Assembly (NCBI RefSeq): GCF_004769575.1
Contig: NZ_RQGA01000003.1
Coordinates: 806,001 to 870,000, forward strand
Source: Leptospira perdikensis
GTDB taxonomy: Bacteria; Spirochaetota; Leptospiria; Leptospirales; Leptospiraceae
Direction of reading: 5' to 3'
DNA length: 64,000 bases
This document shows positions 1-9,153 of this stretch, piece by piece (position 1 is the stretch's first letter; every line of letters starts with the position of its first letter). The position numbers were made by a program, and so were the translations under genes. Under the pieces are notes generated by a model, which saw nothing but the letters and a program-made list of their open reading frames with translations, did no database searches and had not been told where the DNA came from.

Positions 1-391
1 TGGTTTATTCAAACAACTTTCCAAATTAGACAAAGAAGATTCTCGTTTCCCTTTTCAGTTGGCCCTCATTTATTTTGATTCTTCTTTGAAGGATGAAGCG
101 TGGAATGGAAAAACTTCCAATGGTTATGATGAAGTGGAAACAGCATTTTCTCTTTTGGATCAAATTCTTCGTAAAGAGCCATACAATGTTCCTACACGGT
201 TTGCCAAAGCCAATTTTTTATATCAGGTTGGTAAATCGAATTTAGCTTATGATGAATACATTCGAATCAAATCTGTTTTGGAAGAGATGAAAGAAAAAGG
301 AAACATCAGAGAACCTTTGGAAGAGAATTCTTCTTATCGTAATGTCATCAAAAACTTGAACCAATTAGGGGCCCAAAACAAATCAAATTAA
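1..391 (+). CDS. C-terminal end of an unidentified protein (partial)
   Basis: The reading frame is open from base 2 with no start needed inside the window, so this is the 3' part of a gene beginning upstream. The visible ~129 residues are mostly helical and include a stretch resembling a tetratricopeptide unit (around ALSLLDQIL..EPYNVPTRFAKANFLYQVGK). This suggests a TPR-type scaffold, but no enzyme motif is seen. It ends 11 bases before the start of dprA and is probably co-transcribed with it. Function is unknown. Confidence 0.7.
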   Translation, partial: GLFKQLSKLDKEDSRFPFQLALIYFDSSLKDEAWNGKTSNGYDEVETAFSLLDQILRKEPYNVPTRFAKANFLYQVGKSNLAYDEYIRIKSVLEEMKEKGNIREPLEENSSYRNVIKNLNQLGAQNKSN

Positions 392-402
392 CCACTTAAA
401 AT

Positions 403-1323
403 GTGGTCGTTTCGATTTTAGGTCATCCCCGGATTTCCTCTTTTCTTCGAAAAACAAGGGTTTGGTGTAAGTATTCTCACTTTTCTGAACTCTATCAGGT
501 TTTACCCAGTTATTTCGAAGAAGAGTTTTGGAATCAATGTTTGGATGAGTGTAAACAATGGGAAAAAAAACGGAATCCCCTTTGGAGACTTTTACATTTT
601 TACGACCAAAATTATCCAAAGAATTTAAAAGAAATTTATGATCCACCTCTTGTGATTGCTTGTTTGGGGAATTTTCAGTTATTACAATCTCCTATGGTTG
701 CCATAGTCGGAACAAGAAAATCATCGCCGGTTTCGTTACTTGCTACAAAAGAATTGGTTCGTTTCGTGTCATTAAACAAAGGTTTGGCGGTAGTATCCGG
801 TATGGCCCTCGGGGTTGATCGCCAAGCTTTCCTTTCTGCTTTGGACTTGGGGGTACCTGTCGTAGGTGTTCTTGGGACCACTCTTGGGATGGAATACCCT
901 CCGGGAAACAGAGATTTATACAAAAGGATCAAAGAAGATTCAAAACAACTCCTGCTTACTGAATTTTTATTAAAAACGGAACCTGCCAAATGGACTTTTC
1001 CGAAACGCAATCGTGTCATCTCTGGTCTTTCTGAAAGAGTTTACATTATGGAATCGGGTCGAAAGTCAGGAACCATTTCCACGGCTTACAGTGCTATGGA
1101 ACAAAATCGGGAAATTTATGTTTTTGATCATCCCAAACAATTTGATAACGAGGGAGGGAAGTTATTATTACGACAAGGGGCTCAAAGAATATTTGGTGAA
1201 ACTAGGATAGTGAAAGAAGAAGTGAATTCAAATGAGATGAGTTATGAAGAATGGAAAACAAAACAAACCATCTCTTCCGGAATTGAAAGAGATGGTGAAT
1301 GGGATATAAATTTTACCCTTTGA
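403..1323 (+). CDS. dprA: DNA processing protein DprA
   Basis: A 306-residue DprA/Smf protein, which loads RecA on incoming single-stranded DNA during transformation. The Rossmann-like core is clear: AIVGTRKSS near residue 100, SGMALGVD near 133, FPKRNRVISGLS near 199 and ESGRKSGTISTA near 217. About 95 N-terminal residues form the usual SAM-like region. The C-terminal winged helix found in many DprA proteins seems absent or very short. The start is GTG at 403: the ATG at 401 is in another frame that stops at once, and a stop lies in frame just upstream. The 3' end overlaps the convergent antiporter gene by 11 bp. Confidence 0.9.
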   Translation: MVVSILGHPRISSFLRKTRVWCKYSHFSELYQVLPSYFEEEFWNQCLDECKQWEKKRNPLWRLLHFYDQNYPKNLKEIYDPPLVIACLGNFQLLQSPMVAIVGTRKSSPVSLLATKELVRFVSLNKGLAVVSGMALGVDRQAFLSALDLGVPVVGVLGTTLGMEYPPGNRDLYKRIKEDSKQLLLTEFLLKTEPAKWTFPKRNRVISGLSERVYIMESGRKSGTISTAYSAMEQNREIYVFDHPKQFDNEGGKLLLRQGAQRIFGETRIVKEEVNSNEMSYEEWKTKQTISSGIERDGEWDINFTL

Positions 1324-2347
1324 AAACAAATCCAGCTATAGTTGCGAGGACATAAATAAAAAGTAAAAATACACCAAACGGTCGTTTAATCTTATCTTTG
1401 GAAAAAACGATTCCTAAACGGAATAAGATTAGGACAATGAGCATTGACGGGAAGTAAAAGGTAAAAAAACTAACTGGTGCTTCCAATCCATTTCTTGTAA
1501 CTGCGGCTGCTGCGCCAGATACAAAAAGAACATTCAAAATATCGGCTCCAATGATGTTTCCCACTGCGAGTTCCGAGTGTCCTCTTCTGGATGCTTGGAT
1601 GGCGGTCACCAGTTCTGGAAGCGAAGTTCCAAAGGCAACAAGTGTGGCACCGATAATGGATTCAGGGATAGAGAGTCTAACGGCTGTTTCTTGAACTGAG
1701 GGAATTAAAACCTTCGAGGAAAGAATGACAAACGCAATTGCCGCAAATAATTTTAAGAATACGATCCAAAAAGGTGATTCATCATATTCCGTTGTTTCGT
1801 CAAGTCCGGCCTCTACCTCACCTGGTTTGGATCTAGACCAACGAATGCTTAAATAAATGTAAACTGCGAGTAGTAATAAAAATACAAATCCTGTGCCCTG
1901 ATCAATTCTTCCACCAGTGGAGAACGCTGATGTTAAGTTACTCCAAGGAAGTGCGGCAAAAACAAGTAAAAATCCGGATAAAACTTGGATCCAACCTTGA
2001 CGGTTCACGAGTCGTTTGTCAATGTCAGGTGGAGAAATGAGAATTGCAATTCCCAAAATTAGGCCTGTATCACAGATAATAGAACCAACTGCGTTTCCGA
2101 GGGCAATTCCCGGATTCCCTTCCAATGCGGAAAGTACGGATACGGAAACTTCAGGAAGGGTTGTTCCTAAACTCACAATGGTAGCCCCAATGATCATTTT
2201 GGGCACTCCCCAACGAGCGGAAAGAGATACTGCCTCGTCTACAAGTACGTCAGCGGCTTTGCCCAAAACAAGGATGGAGCCAATGATCACGAGTAAAAGA
2301 ACTGGCAAGGGAAGGGTTTGAAAAGTTGCAGTAAGAAATGCATCCAT
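1313..2347 (-). CDS. Calcium/sodium:cation antiporter (CaCA family, YrbG-like)
   Basis: A 344-residue integral membrane protein with about ten hydrophobic segments and the two inverted alpha-repeats of the Ca2+/cation antiporter superfamily. Repeat one has GTTLPEVSVSV and GNAVGS (about residues 60-85). Repeat two has GTSLPELVTAI and GNIIGADILN (about 240-270). The acidic residues in both GT(T/S)LPE motifs, which bind cations in this family, are kept. By family it should exchange Ca2+ for Na+ or H+ in the inner membrane. The ion is not determinable from sequence. Its ATG shares the CATG palindrome with the start of the divergent gene at 2346. Confidence 0.88.
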   Translation of the reverse strand: MDAFLTATFQTLPLPVLLLVIIGSILVLGKAADVLVDEAVSLSARWGVPKMIIGATIVSLGTTLPEVSVSVLSALEGNPGIALGNAVGSIICDTGLILGIAILISPPDIDKRLVNRQGWIQVLSGFLLVFAALPWSNLTSAFSTGGRIDQGTGFVFLLLLAVYIYLSIRWSRSKPGEVEAGLDETTEYDESPFWIVFLKLFAAIAFVILSSKVLIPSVQETAVRLSIPESIIGATLVAFGTSLPELVTAIQASRRGHSELAVGNIIGADILNVLFVSGAAAAVTRNGLEAPVSFFTFYFPSMLIVLILFRLGIVFSKDKIKRPFGVFLLFIYVLATIAGFVFKG

Positions 2348-2987
2348 GGATAAAGGTCAGAATATGGATAACTTCATCCGACTGCGACTCTTTCTTTGGG
2401 TAGGGACCCTCGGATTTTTTTCTCCGGTACTCGGAGAACCACGATTGCCAAAAGAACCAAATCTTCCTTCCATTCCCATAGAAGAGACTAAAGAACCTAG
2501 GAATGCTCGCGGAGACAAAGAGTCTTCGGAACCTAAGGTAATCAATTTAACACTCTGTGATGGACGAACGGTTCGTGGTGAATCATCTAGCGGCAGTCAG
2601 TCGATGGCTTTTGAACATTCCAAAGATGGGATTCTTTATAAAAAAAAGCTAAACGTAAATGAACTGGATTCATTGCGGATTGACTCTTGGGAACTGAAAC
2701 AAAAACGGGAAGAGAAAAAAGGGGTCACCTTTGAGGTGGTTCCTAAAAAAATTCGAATCCGCACTCGAAATGGAGAGGTGTTTTATAAGGAAACAGGTGT
2801 TTCCGACTTAAAACTACTCAACATCGAAATCAAAAATAACAATGGAGAAACCACTCTCTTTTCCTATTGGGTGGATTTAAAATACCCTGATGGTAAATGG
2901 TATTCCGGTCTTCCTTCCCTCAAAAATGAGCAAGCAACCAGAGAGGATTGTTTGAAAGATGTTGTAAGAATGATTGAATGGGAATGA
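2346..2987 (+). CDS. Exported protein of unknown function
   Basis: A 213-residue protein (207 if the second ATG at 2364 is used) with an N-terminal signal sequence ending near SPVLG. The mature part is rich in Lys, Glu and Pro at first and then looks beta-stranded. No known domain or catalytic motif is recognised. The ATG at 2364 gives a more typical signal peptide (MDNFIRLRLFLW), so the start is uncertain. It diverges from the antiporter with overlapping start codons, leaving no room for a conventional upstream leader outside the neighbouring gene. Confidence 0.6.
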   Translation: MDKGQNMDNFIRLRLFLWVGTLGFFSPVLGEPRLPKEPNLPSIPIEETKEPRNARGDKESSEPKVINLTLCDGRTVRGESSSGSQSMAFEHSKDGILYKKKLNVNELDSLRIDSWELKQKREEKKGVTFEVVPKKIRIRTRNGEVFYKETGVSDLKLLNIEIKNNNGETTLFSYWVDLKYPDGKWYSGLPSLKNEQATREDCLKDVVRMIEWE

Positions 2988-3069
2988 TTTTTATAAAATC
3001 TAAAAAACCGAGAGTAGAAACGTAAAAATACGAATTCCACTCATTTGATTTTGTTTGCACTAAACCGGC

Positions 3070-3116
3070 ATTCCAGGTTCAGTTTCTTTGACCTGGAATT
3101 GGATTCTAGTTTTTTA
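3070..3116. terminator. Hairpin between convergent genes, possible terminator
   Basis: Perfect 9-base arms at 3070-3078 (attccaggt) and 3091-3099 (acctggaat) with a 12-base loop. A T-run at 3110-3115 follows on the plus strand after about 10 bases. It lies between the end of the exported protein gene and the decarboxylase gene. The gap between stem and T-run makes it an imperfect intrinsic terminator. Confidence 0.4.
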
Positions 3117-5378
3117 TTCCGATACACAATCGACAAAGTAAGTGGCATGTCCTGATTCTGATTTTTCTTCCACAAGGCCGTGGATGTCTGTTTCGAAACC
3201 CGGAAACTTTGCATTAAACTCACGTGCAAACTGTAAGTAACGAATGATGGTCATGTTGAACTTCTCACCTGGGATGAGGAGAGGGATTCCTGGAGGATAA
3301 GGTGTTAACAACACTGAAGTAATCCTTCCTTCCAGCTCATCAATAGGAACTCTTTCAATATCACGGTGTGCCATTTTTGAAAATGCTTCCGAAGGTTTCA
3401 TTGCAGGGATCATCGGACTAAGATACATTTCCGTTGTTAGGTGAGAGATATTATTTGCTCGATACACTTCGTGCATGGATTGGCATAAATCTCGTAATCC
3501 AATGCGATCATACTTCGGATAGGTAGCAGTGAACTTTGGCATCACACGCCAGAGAGGTTGGTTTGAATCGTAATCATCTTTGAATTGTTGTAATTCAGTT
3601 ACCATCGTATTCCATCGGCCTTTGGTAATCCCAATGGTAAACATGATAAAGAAACTATAAAGTCCTGTTTTTTCTACGATGATCCCGTGTTCCGCTAAAT
3701 ACTTGGTAAGAATGAGAGCAGGAATTCCCCAGTCTGCAAATTCTCCTTCCACACTCATACCTGGAGTGATGACGGTTGCTTTGATCGGATCCAACATATT
3801 AAATCCTTCTGCAATGTCACCAAACCCGTGCCAACGGTCATTGGCTTTGAGAATCCATTCGTCCCTCTCGCCAGCTCCTTCTTCGATGAGGGCTTCCGGG
3901 CCCCAAACACTAAACCACCAATCTTCTTCGAGTTCCAAATCCACTTTTCGCATGGCACGTCGGAAATCGAGAGCTTCCTCAATGGACTCTTCCACAAGGG
4001 CATTCCCACCAGGAGATTCCATCATCGCTGCAGCCACATCACAAGAAGCGATGATGGCATACTGAGGACTCGTACTTGTGTGCATTAAAAATGCTTCGTT
4101 AAATAAGTTTCTATCTAAGGTTTCTTTTTCACTGTTTTGCACAAGGATCTGGCTTGCTTGGGAGAGACCGGCAAGAAGTTTGTGAGTGGACTGAGTAGCA
4201 AAGATCATACTTTCTTTGGGACGAGGTCTATCCGATCCAATAGCATGCATCCCTGTATAGAATCTATGAAAAGATGCGTGTGGGAGCCAAGCTTCATCAA
4301 AATGAAGAGTCGAAATTTTACCATCTAACTCTGACTTGATGTCTTCCACATTGTAGAGGATTCCATCATAGGTGCTTTGTGTGATAGTGAGTATTCTTGG
4401 ATTTCCTTTTACGTGTTTTGCAAACGGGTGTTCTGCGATCTTTTTCTGGATATTTTCCCATTTGAATTCCGATTTAGGGATAGGACCAATGATTCCAAAA
4501 TGATTTCTCGTAGGCATTAAGAATACAGGAATGGCCCCTGTCATAGTGATCGCATGTAAAATACTTTTATGACAGTTGCGATCGACGATGACAACATCAC
4601 CTGGTGCTACTGTACTATGCCAAACAATTTTATTAGAAGTAGATGTTCCGTTCGTTACAAAATACAAACTATCACATTGAAAAATCCGAGCTGCGTTTCT
4701 TTCACTCGCAGAAATGGGACCAGTATGGTCTAAAAGTTGCCCCAGTTCATCTACCGCATTACAAACGTCAGCACGAAGCATGTTCTCACCAAAAAATTGG
4801 TGAAACATTTGTCCTACAGGACTTTTTAAAAAAGCAACACCACCCGAGTGTCCTGGGCAGTGCCAACTGTAACTTCCATCATGTGCATATTGAGTTAAGG
4901 CACGAAAAAAAGGAGGAGGTAAACTATCTAAGTAAGATTTGACTTCTCTGTGAATGGCACGAGCCATAAACTCAGGAGTGTCTTCAAACATATGAATGAA
5001 GCCATGAAGTTCTTTTAAAATACTATTGGGGATGTGGCGACTTGTTCTTGTTTCGCCATAAAGAAACAGCGGTATGTCAGCGTTTCTATGTCTGACTTGC
5101 GTAACAAAATCTTTCAATTGGCGGAGAGCATCGGGAACTTCACCTTCTGTTTCGGGAGTGAACTCTTCATCGTCGATGGAGAGAATGAATCCACATGCCC
5201 GGCTCTGTTGTTGCACAAAACTTGTTAAATCTCCGTAACTGGTAACTCCCAGTACTTCGATTCCTTCACCTTCTAGTGCTTTTGCAATAGCTCGAATGCC
5301 AAGCCCGCTGGCATTTTCGGAACGAAAATCTTCATCAATGATGATGATAGGAAATTGAACGATACCGTTTTGATACAT
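3114..5378 (-). CDS. Orn/Lys/Arg decarboxylase, fold type I, PLP-dependent
   Basis: About 754 residues, the size of the large inducible or biosynthetic decarboxylases AdiA, LdcI and SpeF. It has the three-part layout: a response-regulator-like N-terminal wing, a PLP core and a C-terminal domain. The Schiff-base lysine is in STHKLLAGLSQAS near residue 396, and the C-terminus has YPPGIPLL and FPGFETDIHG. The core region around HTSTSPQYAI resembles AdiA, while the end resembles LdcI, so substrate (arginine, lysine or ornithine) is not settled. The start is placed at ATG 5378, preceded by GGAG four bases upstream; a TTG at 5414 would add 12 residues. It is the last gene of the avtA operon. Confidence 0.88.
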   Translation of the reverse strand: MYQNGIVQFPIIIIDEDFRSENASGLGIRAIAKALEGEGIEVLGVTSYGDLTSFVQQQSRACGFILSIDDEEFTPETEGEVPDALRQLKDFVTQVRHRNADIPLFLYGETRTSRHIPNSILKELHGFIHMFEDTPEFMARAIHREVKSYLDSLPPPFFRALTQYAHDGSYSWHCPGHSGGVAFLKSPVGQMFHQFFGENMLRADVCNAVDELGQLLDHTGPISASERNAARIFQCDSLYFVTNGTSTSNKIVWHSTVAPGDVVIVDRNCHKSILHAITMTGAIPVFLMPTRNHFGIIGPIPKSEFKWENIQKKIAEHPFAKHVKGNPRILTITQSTYDGILYNVEDIKSELDGKISTLHFDEAWLPHASFHRFYTGMHAIGSDRPRPKESMIFATQSTHKLLAGLSQASQILVQNSEKETLDRNLFNEAFLMHTSTSPQYAIIASCDVAAAMMESPGGNALVEESIEEALDFRRAMRKVDLELEEDWWFSVWGPEALIEEGAGERDEWILKANDRWHGFGDIAEGFNMLDPIKATVITPGMSVEGEFADWGIPALILTKYLAEHGIIVEKTGLYSFFIMFTIGITKGRWNTMVTELQQFKDDYDSNQPLWRVMPKFTATYPKYDRIGLRDLCQSMHEVYRANNISHLTTEMYLSPMIPAMKPSEAFSKMAHRDIERVPIDELEGRITSVLLTPYPPGIPLLIPGEKFNMTIIRYLQFAREFNAKFPGFETDIHGLVEEKSESGHATYFVDCVSE

Positions 5379-5427
5379 CACACTCCATAGGAGGAGTGAC
5401 CCGTAGGGAATCAAATAATTTTAGTAT

Positions 5428-7749
5428 CTAAACTCGTTTTTTCGGAAGGTATTTATAATACTCCATCTCTACCGTATTGATGAGGTAGGTGTAGTACTTA
5501 ACTAATTTTTTATCGAACTTCTTTTTGTTCATTTCCTCTCTGTAGTGGTCAGCAAGTTGGCCACGGAAGAGTGCAGATTTCATATCATTGCGGTTGATGA
5601 GGATGGTGTTTGGAAGATCCCGAATGGCTACATCGTCTGGAATGAGAATGGTAGAAACGGATTGCAGAACAGCGTATTCTACGGTAGAAGCCACCTTATC
5701 GTCATCCTTTTCTTTTCCGAGAGTCATATTGTTTCGTTTGATATTGTCCAAATTTTCGTAAATACGAGAACGTAAGGATTTGGGATCCAAAACTTTATCT
5801 GTGATTTTGTTGAATCGTTTGGGAAACACGAAGTTATCTGCGGCTTTGTAGATATGAGAAAGTTTCTCTTCCTTTTTGTTTGTCTCCGCTTCGTCTTCAT
5901 ACGAAGAAGAGGAGGAACTGGAATGATAAGTAGGTTTGCCCCAATCTCCAATTCCTGAAAATTTACCGGAATTTTTGATATCATCGCGGATTTCTTCGGT
6001 GGATTTTTCGCGGAAGTAAATGGCTGCCATAAACCCAAGGACTACGGAAAAAGGCACACCGAAAAAAATAGGCATCGCCGAACGAAGGTAGTATGCACCA
6101 GTGATGAAAATTAGCGTACTCACTACAAATGTCAAAATGCCTGGAACGGCATTGAATCTAGAACGGATTTCATTGGAACGTTCCTTTTCCAATTCTTCCA
6201 CTTCCATGTTTTTTACATCAGCATTCAGTTTTGCAATCAGCTCAGGTTTTAGTTTGTTGTTGAGTTCCGGGTGTTTGGGATTGGAAAGTTTATGGTTGAT
6301 GATTTTGGCATAACCCAATTGTTTTTTGTATTCGGGATTGGTTCTTCCCTCAAACGCTAGTTTGTGGATGACTGCTGCCATATAACCATGATCCACTACA
6401 TAATAAACTGATCTTCCATCAGGAAGTTTTTCTTCGTAATAGGAATGGTCTGAAAAAACATCGTCTTTCAAACGTTTGATGTATTCGTTGGTTTTTTCTT
6501 CCGAAGTGATCCCAGCCTTTGCGACTTCTTCTTCAAAATCAATCCGGAGCAGTGTATTGTGATTTTTAGTATGTTCTGGGATTTTACTAATCACTGCATT
6601 TTTGACAGTTCCGTAAATACTATCATCCTTACGTGTAAGGACTGATCCTTTTTCCTCGGAAAGTCTTTTTAGAATTTTTACACTTAGCTCAATGGTTTCT
6701 TTGATCGATAGAGCTCTATTCCCTTTTTCAGTTGGATAAGGGAAGTTTTCAATGATGGATAAAAACTTTTTTACTTCTTCTTCAGGATTCATTTTGGATT
6801 CTAAAGAAGGAAACTTCGGCGTAGATATATAATCGCTAAAGGAAGCTAAGAAGGACTCATATTTTGCATCTTTAGCAAGTTTCGTGAGTTGGTCTTTTGT
6901 AAAATGTTCCAACCCATTCATATGAGCCAGAATTTGATTCACAACTTCAGGCAAACGTTTGAAACTTCCGTCAGGTAAGATATTCAATTCATCAATGACA
7001 ATATGGTAGTCAGTGAGCACAGAAAGGGCTAAGTTTTGTTCTCTTGCAAAATCGGTGAAGTCTTGGAGAAAGTCAGGCATAGGGATATAAGGTAAATTTC
7101 CAAATCCCTTTCTTACTAGCGAAGATATCTCTGCCTCTAAAGACCCAAGTTTAGGATACAACCAAGTGTTTCCCTCTTTGTTTTTTTGTAACAGTAAAGA
7201 TCCTGGATTGTCTTCGTCCCAGTTCCTTCCTTTTTTTGCTCGGTTTTCAAGGAGCACTTTGATTAGGTCTTGTGAAAATCGAAAACAGGCTTGTCTGTAT
7301 GGTTGGGTGTCCGTTTTATTTTCGTTCTGCGGTGCAATCAGCGCAATTTTGGAAGAGATTTTACTCCCCGTCCGAATGAGGTAAGGGTAAGCGTAAGCCG
7401 CTCTATTTTGGCCGCGATGATCAATGTCTAAAATTTGGCGGAGTGCGTGGTGGATGGAATTTTCTGACCGGCCTTGAGCCCCTAGGTTTGTGTACTTACC
7501 TAGTGCTTCCGGAAGTTTGTCCACAGTCATTAGGTAAGATGCGTGTTTTTCTTTACTGCCGTGTTTTTCTACACGTTTGTGCCAGTCTTTGAGTTCATCT
7601 AAGATACAACGTGCCGTGGGTGTTAGGCTCCCTACTGAATCAGACAAAAATATATAGGACTGAGCAGAGGGTCTATCGGATGAACTTTCCTCTTTGGATG
7701 AGGGGTTCTCTACGACTGTGTCTGATAGATCGATGCTGTCTTCGCTCAT
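5428..7749 (-). CDS. Large membrane-anchored protein of unknown function
   Basis: 773 residues with no domain that I recognise. The N-terminal ~530 residues are charged and mostly helical. Two adjacent hydrophobic segments at about 535-580 form a hairpin in the membrane. A serine run (SSSSSS) near 612 begins a low-complexity acidic linker before a basic C-terminal domain of about 150 residues. This layout puts both large parts on the same side, probably the cytoplasm. Its ATG overlaps the avtA stop by 4 bp (7746-7749) and the decarboxylase starts 49 bp after it, so the three genes are almost certainly one operon. Confidence 0.7.
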   Translation of the reverse strand: MSEDSIDLSDTVVENPSSKEESSSDRPSAQSYIFLSDSVGSLTPTARCILDELKDWHKRVEKHGSKEKHASYLMTVDKLPEALGKYTNLGAQGRSENSIHHALRQILDIDHRGQNRAAYAYPYLIRTGSKISSKIALIAPQNENKTDTQPYRQACFRFSQDLIKVLLENRAKKGRNWDEDNPGSLLLQKNKEGNTWLYPKLGSLEAEISSLVRKGFGNLPYIPMPDFLQDFTDFAREQNLALSVLTDYHIVIDELNILPDGSFKRLPEVVNQILAHMNGLEHFTKDQLTKLAKDAKYESFLASFSDYISTPKFPSLESKMNPEEEVKKFLSIIENFPYPTEKGNRALSIKETIELSVKILKRLSEEKGSVLTRKDDSIYGTVKNAVISKIPEHTKNHNTLLRIDFEEEVAKAGITSEEKTNEYIKRLKDDVFSDHSYYEEKLPDGRSVYYVVDHGYMAAVIHKLAFEGRTNPEYKKQLGYAKIINHKLSNPKHPELNNKLKPELIAKLNADVKNMEVEELEKERSNEIRSRFNAVPGILTFVVSTLIFITGAYYLRSAMPIFFGVPFSVVLGFMAAIYFREKSTEEIRDDIKNSGKFSGIGDWGKPTYHSSSSSSSYEDEAETNKKEEKLSHIYKAADNFVFPKRFNKITDKVLDPKSLRSRIYENLDNIKRNNMTLGKEKDDDKVASTVEYAVLQSVSTILIPDDVAIRDLPNTILINRNDMKSALFRGQLADHYREEMNKKKFDKKLVKYYTYLINTVEMEYYKYLPKKRV

Positions 7750-9026
7750 TTGGATTTCATCTGGTGAGTGGCCACAATCTCAGCTAAGATATGGGCTCCC
7801 CTGGCTAATTCTTCTTCCTTACGGCAATATGTCAAACGTATGCAATCTTGAGTGTGGGAAAAATCAGAGTTTAGTCCCGGAAAGAAATAATGTCCTGAAA
7901 CTATGAAGAGCCGTTTATCTTTACAAAGGTGATAGAGTTTGTGGTTAGAGATAGAAAGATTCGGAAAACGAATCCAAAGAAAAAATCCACCCATAGGATC
8001 GTGAATTTCGTATTCGACACCTAGTTTTTGGAATGTTGATTCAAAGATAGAAATCGCTAACTCCCTTTTTTTGTCATAAAACGGACGTAATACGTTTTTT
8101 GAAAGGAGTGGAAGAATGTCCTTACGAAAGAGAATCTCCATCATATACACACCAAGGTTTCCCACAGCTAAATTTCCCACAGCAGCGTATGATGAAAGAG
8201 TTTGGATTGTTTCCGGATTTGATACGATGATTCCCAATCGAACGCCCGGCAAACCAATTTTGGAAAAACTAAAAGATAAAGTTCTACCATCCCGATAAGT
8301 AACTGGTTCCTCCTCACCAATTAAATTGGGAAAAGGATTCCCATAGGCCAAATCAATGAGAAGGGGAAGCGATCTTTTTTTCGTTTTTGATTCGATCCAA
8401 TCTAGGTCGGTTAAAGATAAAACATTTCCCGTAGGATTTGTGGGTCTGGAAAGAGCAACACAACCAACCTCGGAAAGATCAAAGTCATTTTTGTTTAACC
8501 CATAGCGAAATCTGTGATTTCCTGTAGGAATCACTTCCGGTTTGGTTGCGATAAAAGCATCTGCCTCGATCGACTGGTCCGCATAACCGATGTATTCTGG
8601 AACAATTGGTAGAAGGATTTTTTTAAAACTTCCATCTGTCATTTTGCCTGAATGAATGTTGAGTAAATACGAATAGGCATTCTGACTCCCATTCAAAAAA
8701 GCAATATTGTCTTTTGTAAGACTCGCATCCAAATGTGATGATAAATATTCTGCGGCGAGGGAACGAAAACGATCGTTGCCTATAGGAGCCTGGTAGTCTC
8801 CGAGAAGGGCATTGAGTAAGGGGTCTTTGGCCAGAGTGAGAAAACATTCAGCAAAGATTTCTTCGGCTTCTGGGATATGGGCTGGATTTCCGCCACCTAA
8901 TAGGATTTCATCAGGGTGGCCCGTGACTTGGCCGAGATCTTCCATCAGGGAGCGAATGCCTTGGTTTTGACGGAGTCGAGTGGCCCAAAGGGAAGCGAGA
9001 GAATCCTTCATGGGGGCCATATTCAC
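7746..9026 (-). CDS. avtA: Valine--pyruvate aminotransferase AvtA
   Basis: A 426-residue class I/II PLP aminotransferase. Family-specific motifs match AvtA: GIRSLMEDL and LLGGGNPAHIPE near the N-terminus, NGSQNAYSYL, PEYIGYADQ, SRPTNPTGNV, the PLP lysine in FSFSKIGLPGVRLG (about residue 256), and GHYFFPGL near the end. The known enzyme exchanges the amino group between valine and pyruvate (or alanine and 2-oxoisovalerate). The start GTG at 9026 has AAGGAG eight bases upstream, better placed than for the internal ATGs at 9020 and 9011. It heads an operon with the 773-residue protein and the decarboxylase. Confidence 0.85.
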   Translation of the reverse strand: MNMAPMKDSLASLWATRLRQNQGIRSLMEDLGQVTGHPDEILLGGGNPAHIPEAEEIFAECFLTLAKDPLLNALLGDYQAPIGNDRFRSLAAEYLSSHLDASLTKDNIAFLNGSQNAYSYLLNIHSGKMTDGSFKKILLPIVPEYIGYADQSIEADAFIATKPEVIPTGNHRFRYGLNKNDFDLSEVGCVALSRPTNPTGNVLSLTDLDWIESKTKKRSLPLLIDLAYGNPFPNLIGEEEPVTYRDGRTLSFSFSKIGLPGVRLGIIVSNPETIQTLSSYAAVGNLAVGNLGVYMMEILFRKDILPLLSKNVLRPFYDKKRELAISIFESTFQKLGVEYEIHDPMGGFFLWIRFPNLSISNHKLYHLCKDKRLFIVSGHYFFPGLNSDFSHTQDCIRLTYCRKEEELARGAHILAEIVATHQMKSK

Positions 9027-9094
9027 GAAACTTTCTCCTTCCAGAACCCTTTTTCCAAAGGAATCCCAAAATTATGTTCGCATTTCGAAAAATG

Positions 9095-9135
9095 AAGTGA
9101 CATAATTCAGAAACGAGGTATTTAAGTGACATAAT
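9095..9135 (+). promoter_or_regulatory. Direct repeat with a -10-like element upstream of the DegT gene
   Basis: The 12-mer aagtgacataat occurs exactly twice, at 9095-9106 and 9124-9135, 29 bp apart, in the gap between divergent avtA and the DegT-like gene. The second copy ends in cataat, which could act as a -10 box about 20 bases before the ATG at 9154, with GAGGAG at 9139-9144 as the ribosome site. Whether it is a promoter or a regulator site is inference. Confidence 0.4.
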
Positions 9136-9153
9136 ATAGAGGAGTGCTGTTGG

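Noticed and set aside
401..418. ATG at 401 as dprA start
   Set aside because: That frame stops after six codons; GTG 403 opens the conserved frame.
4643..4942. Open frame antisense to the decarboxylase
   Set aside because: Mirror of a conserved coding region; no independent motif, signal or start site.
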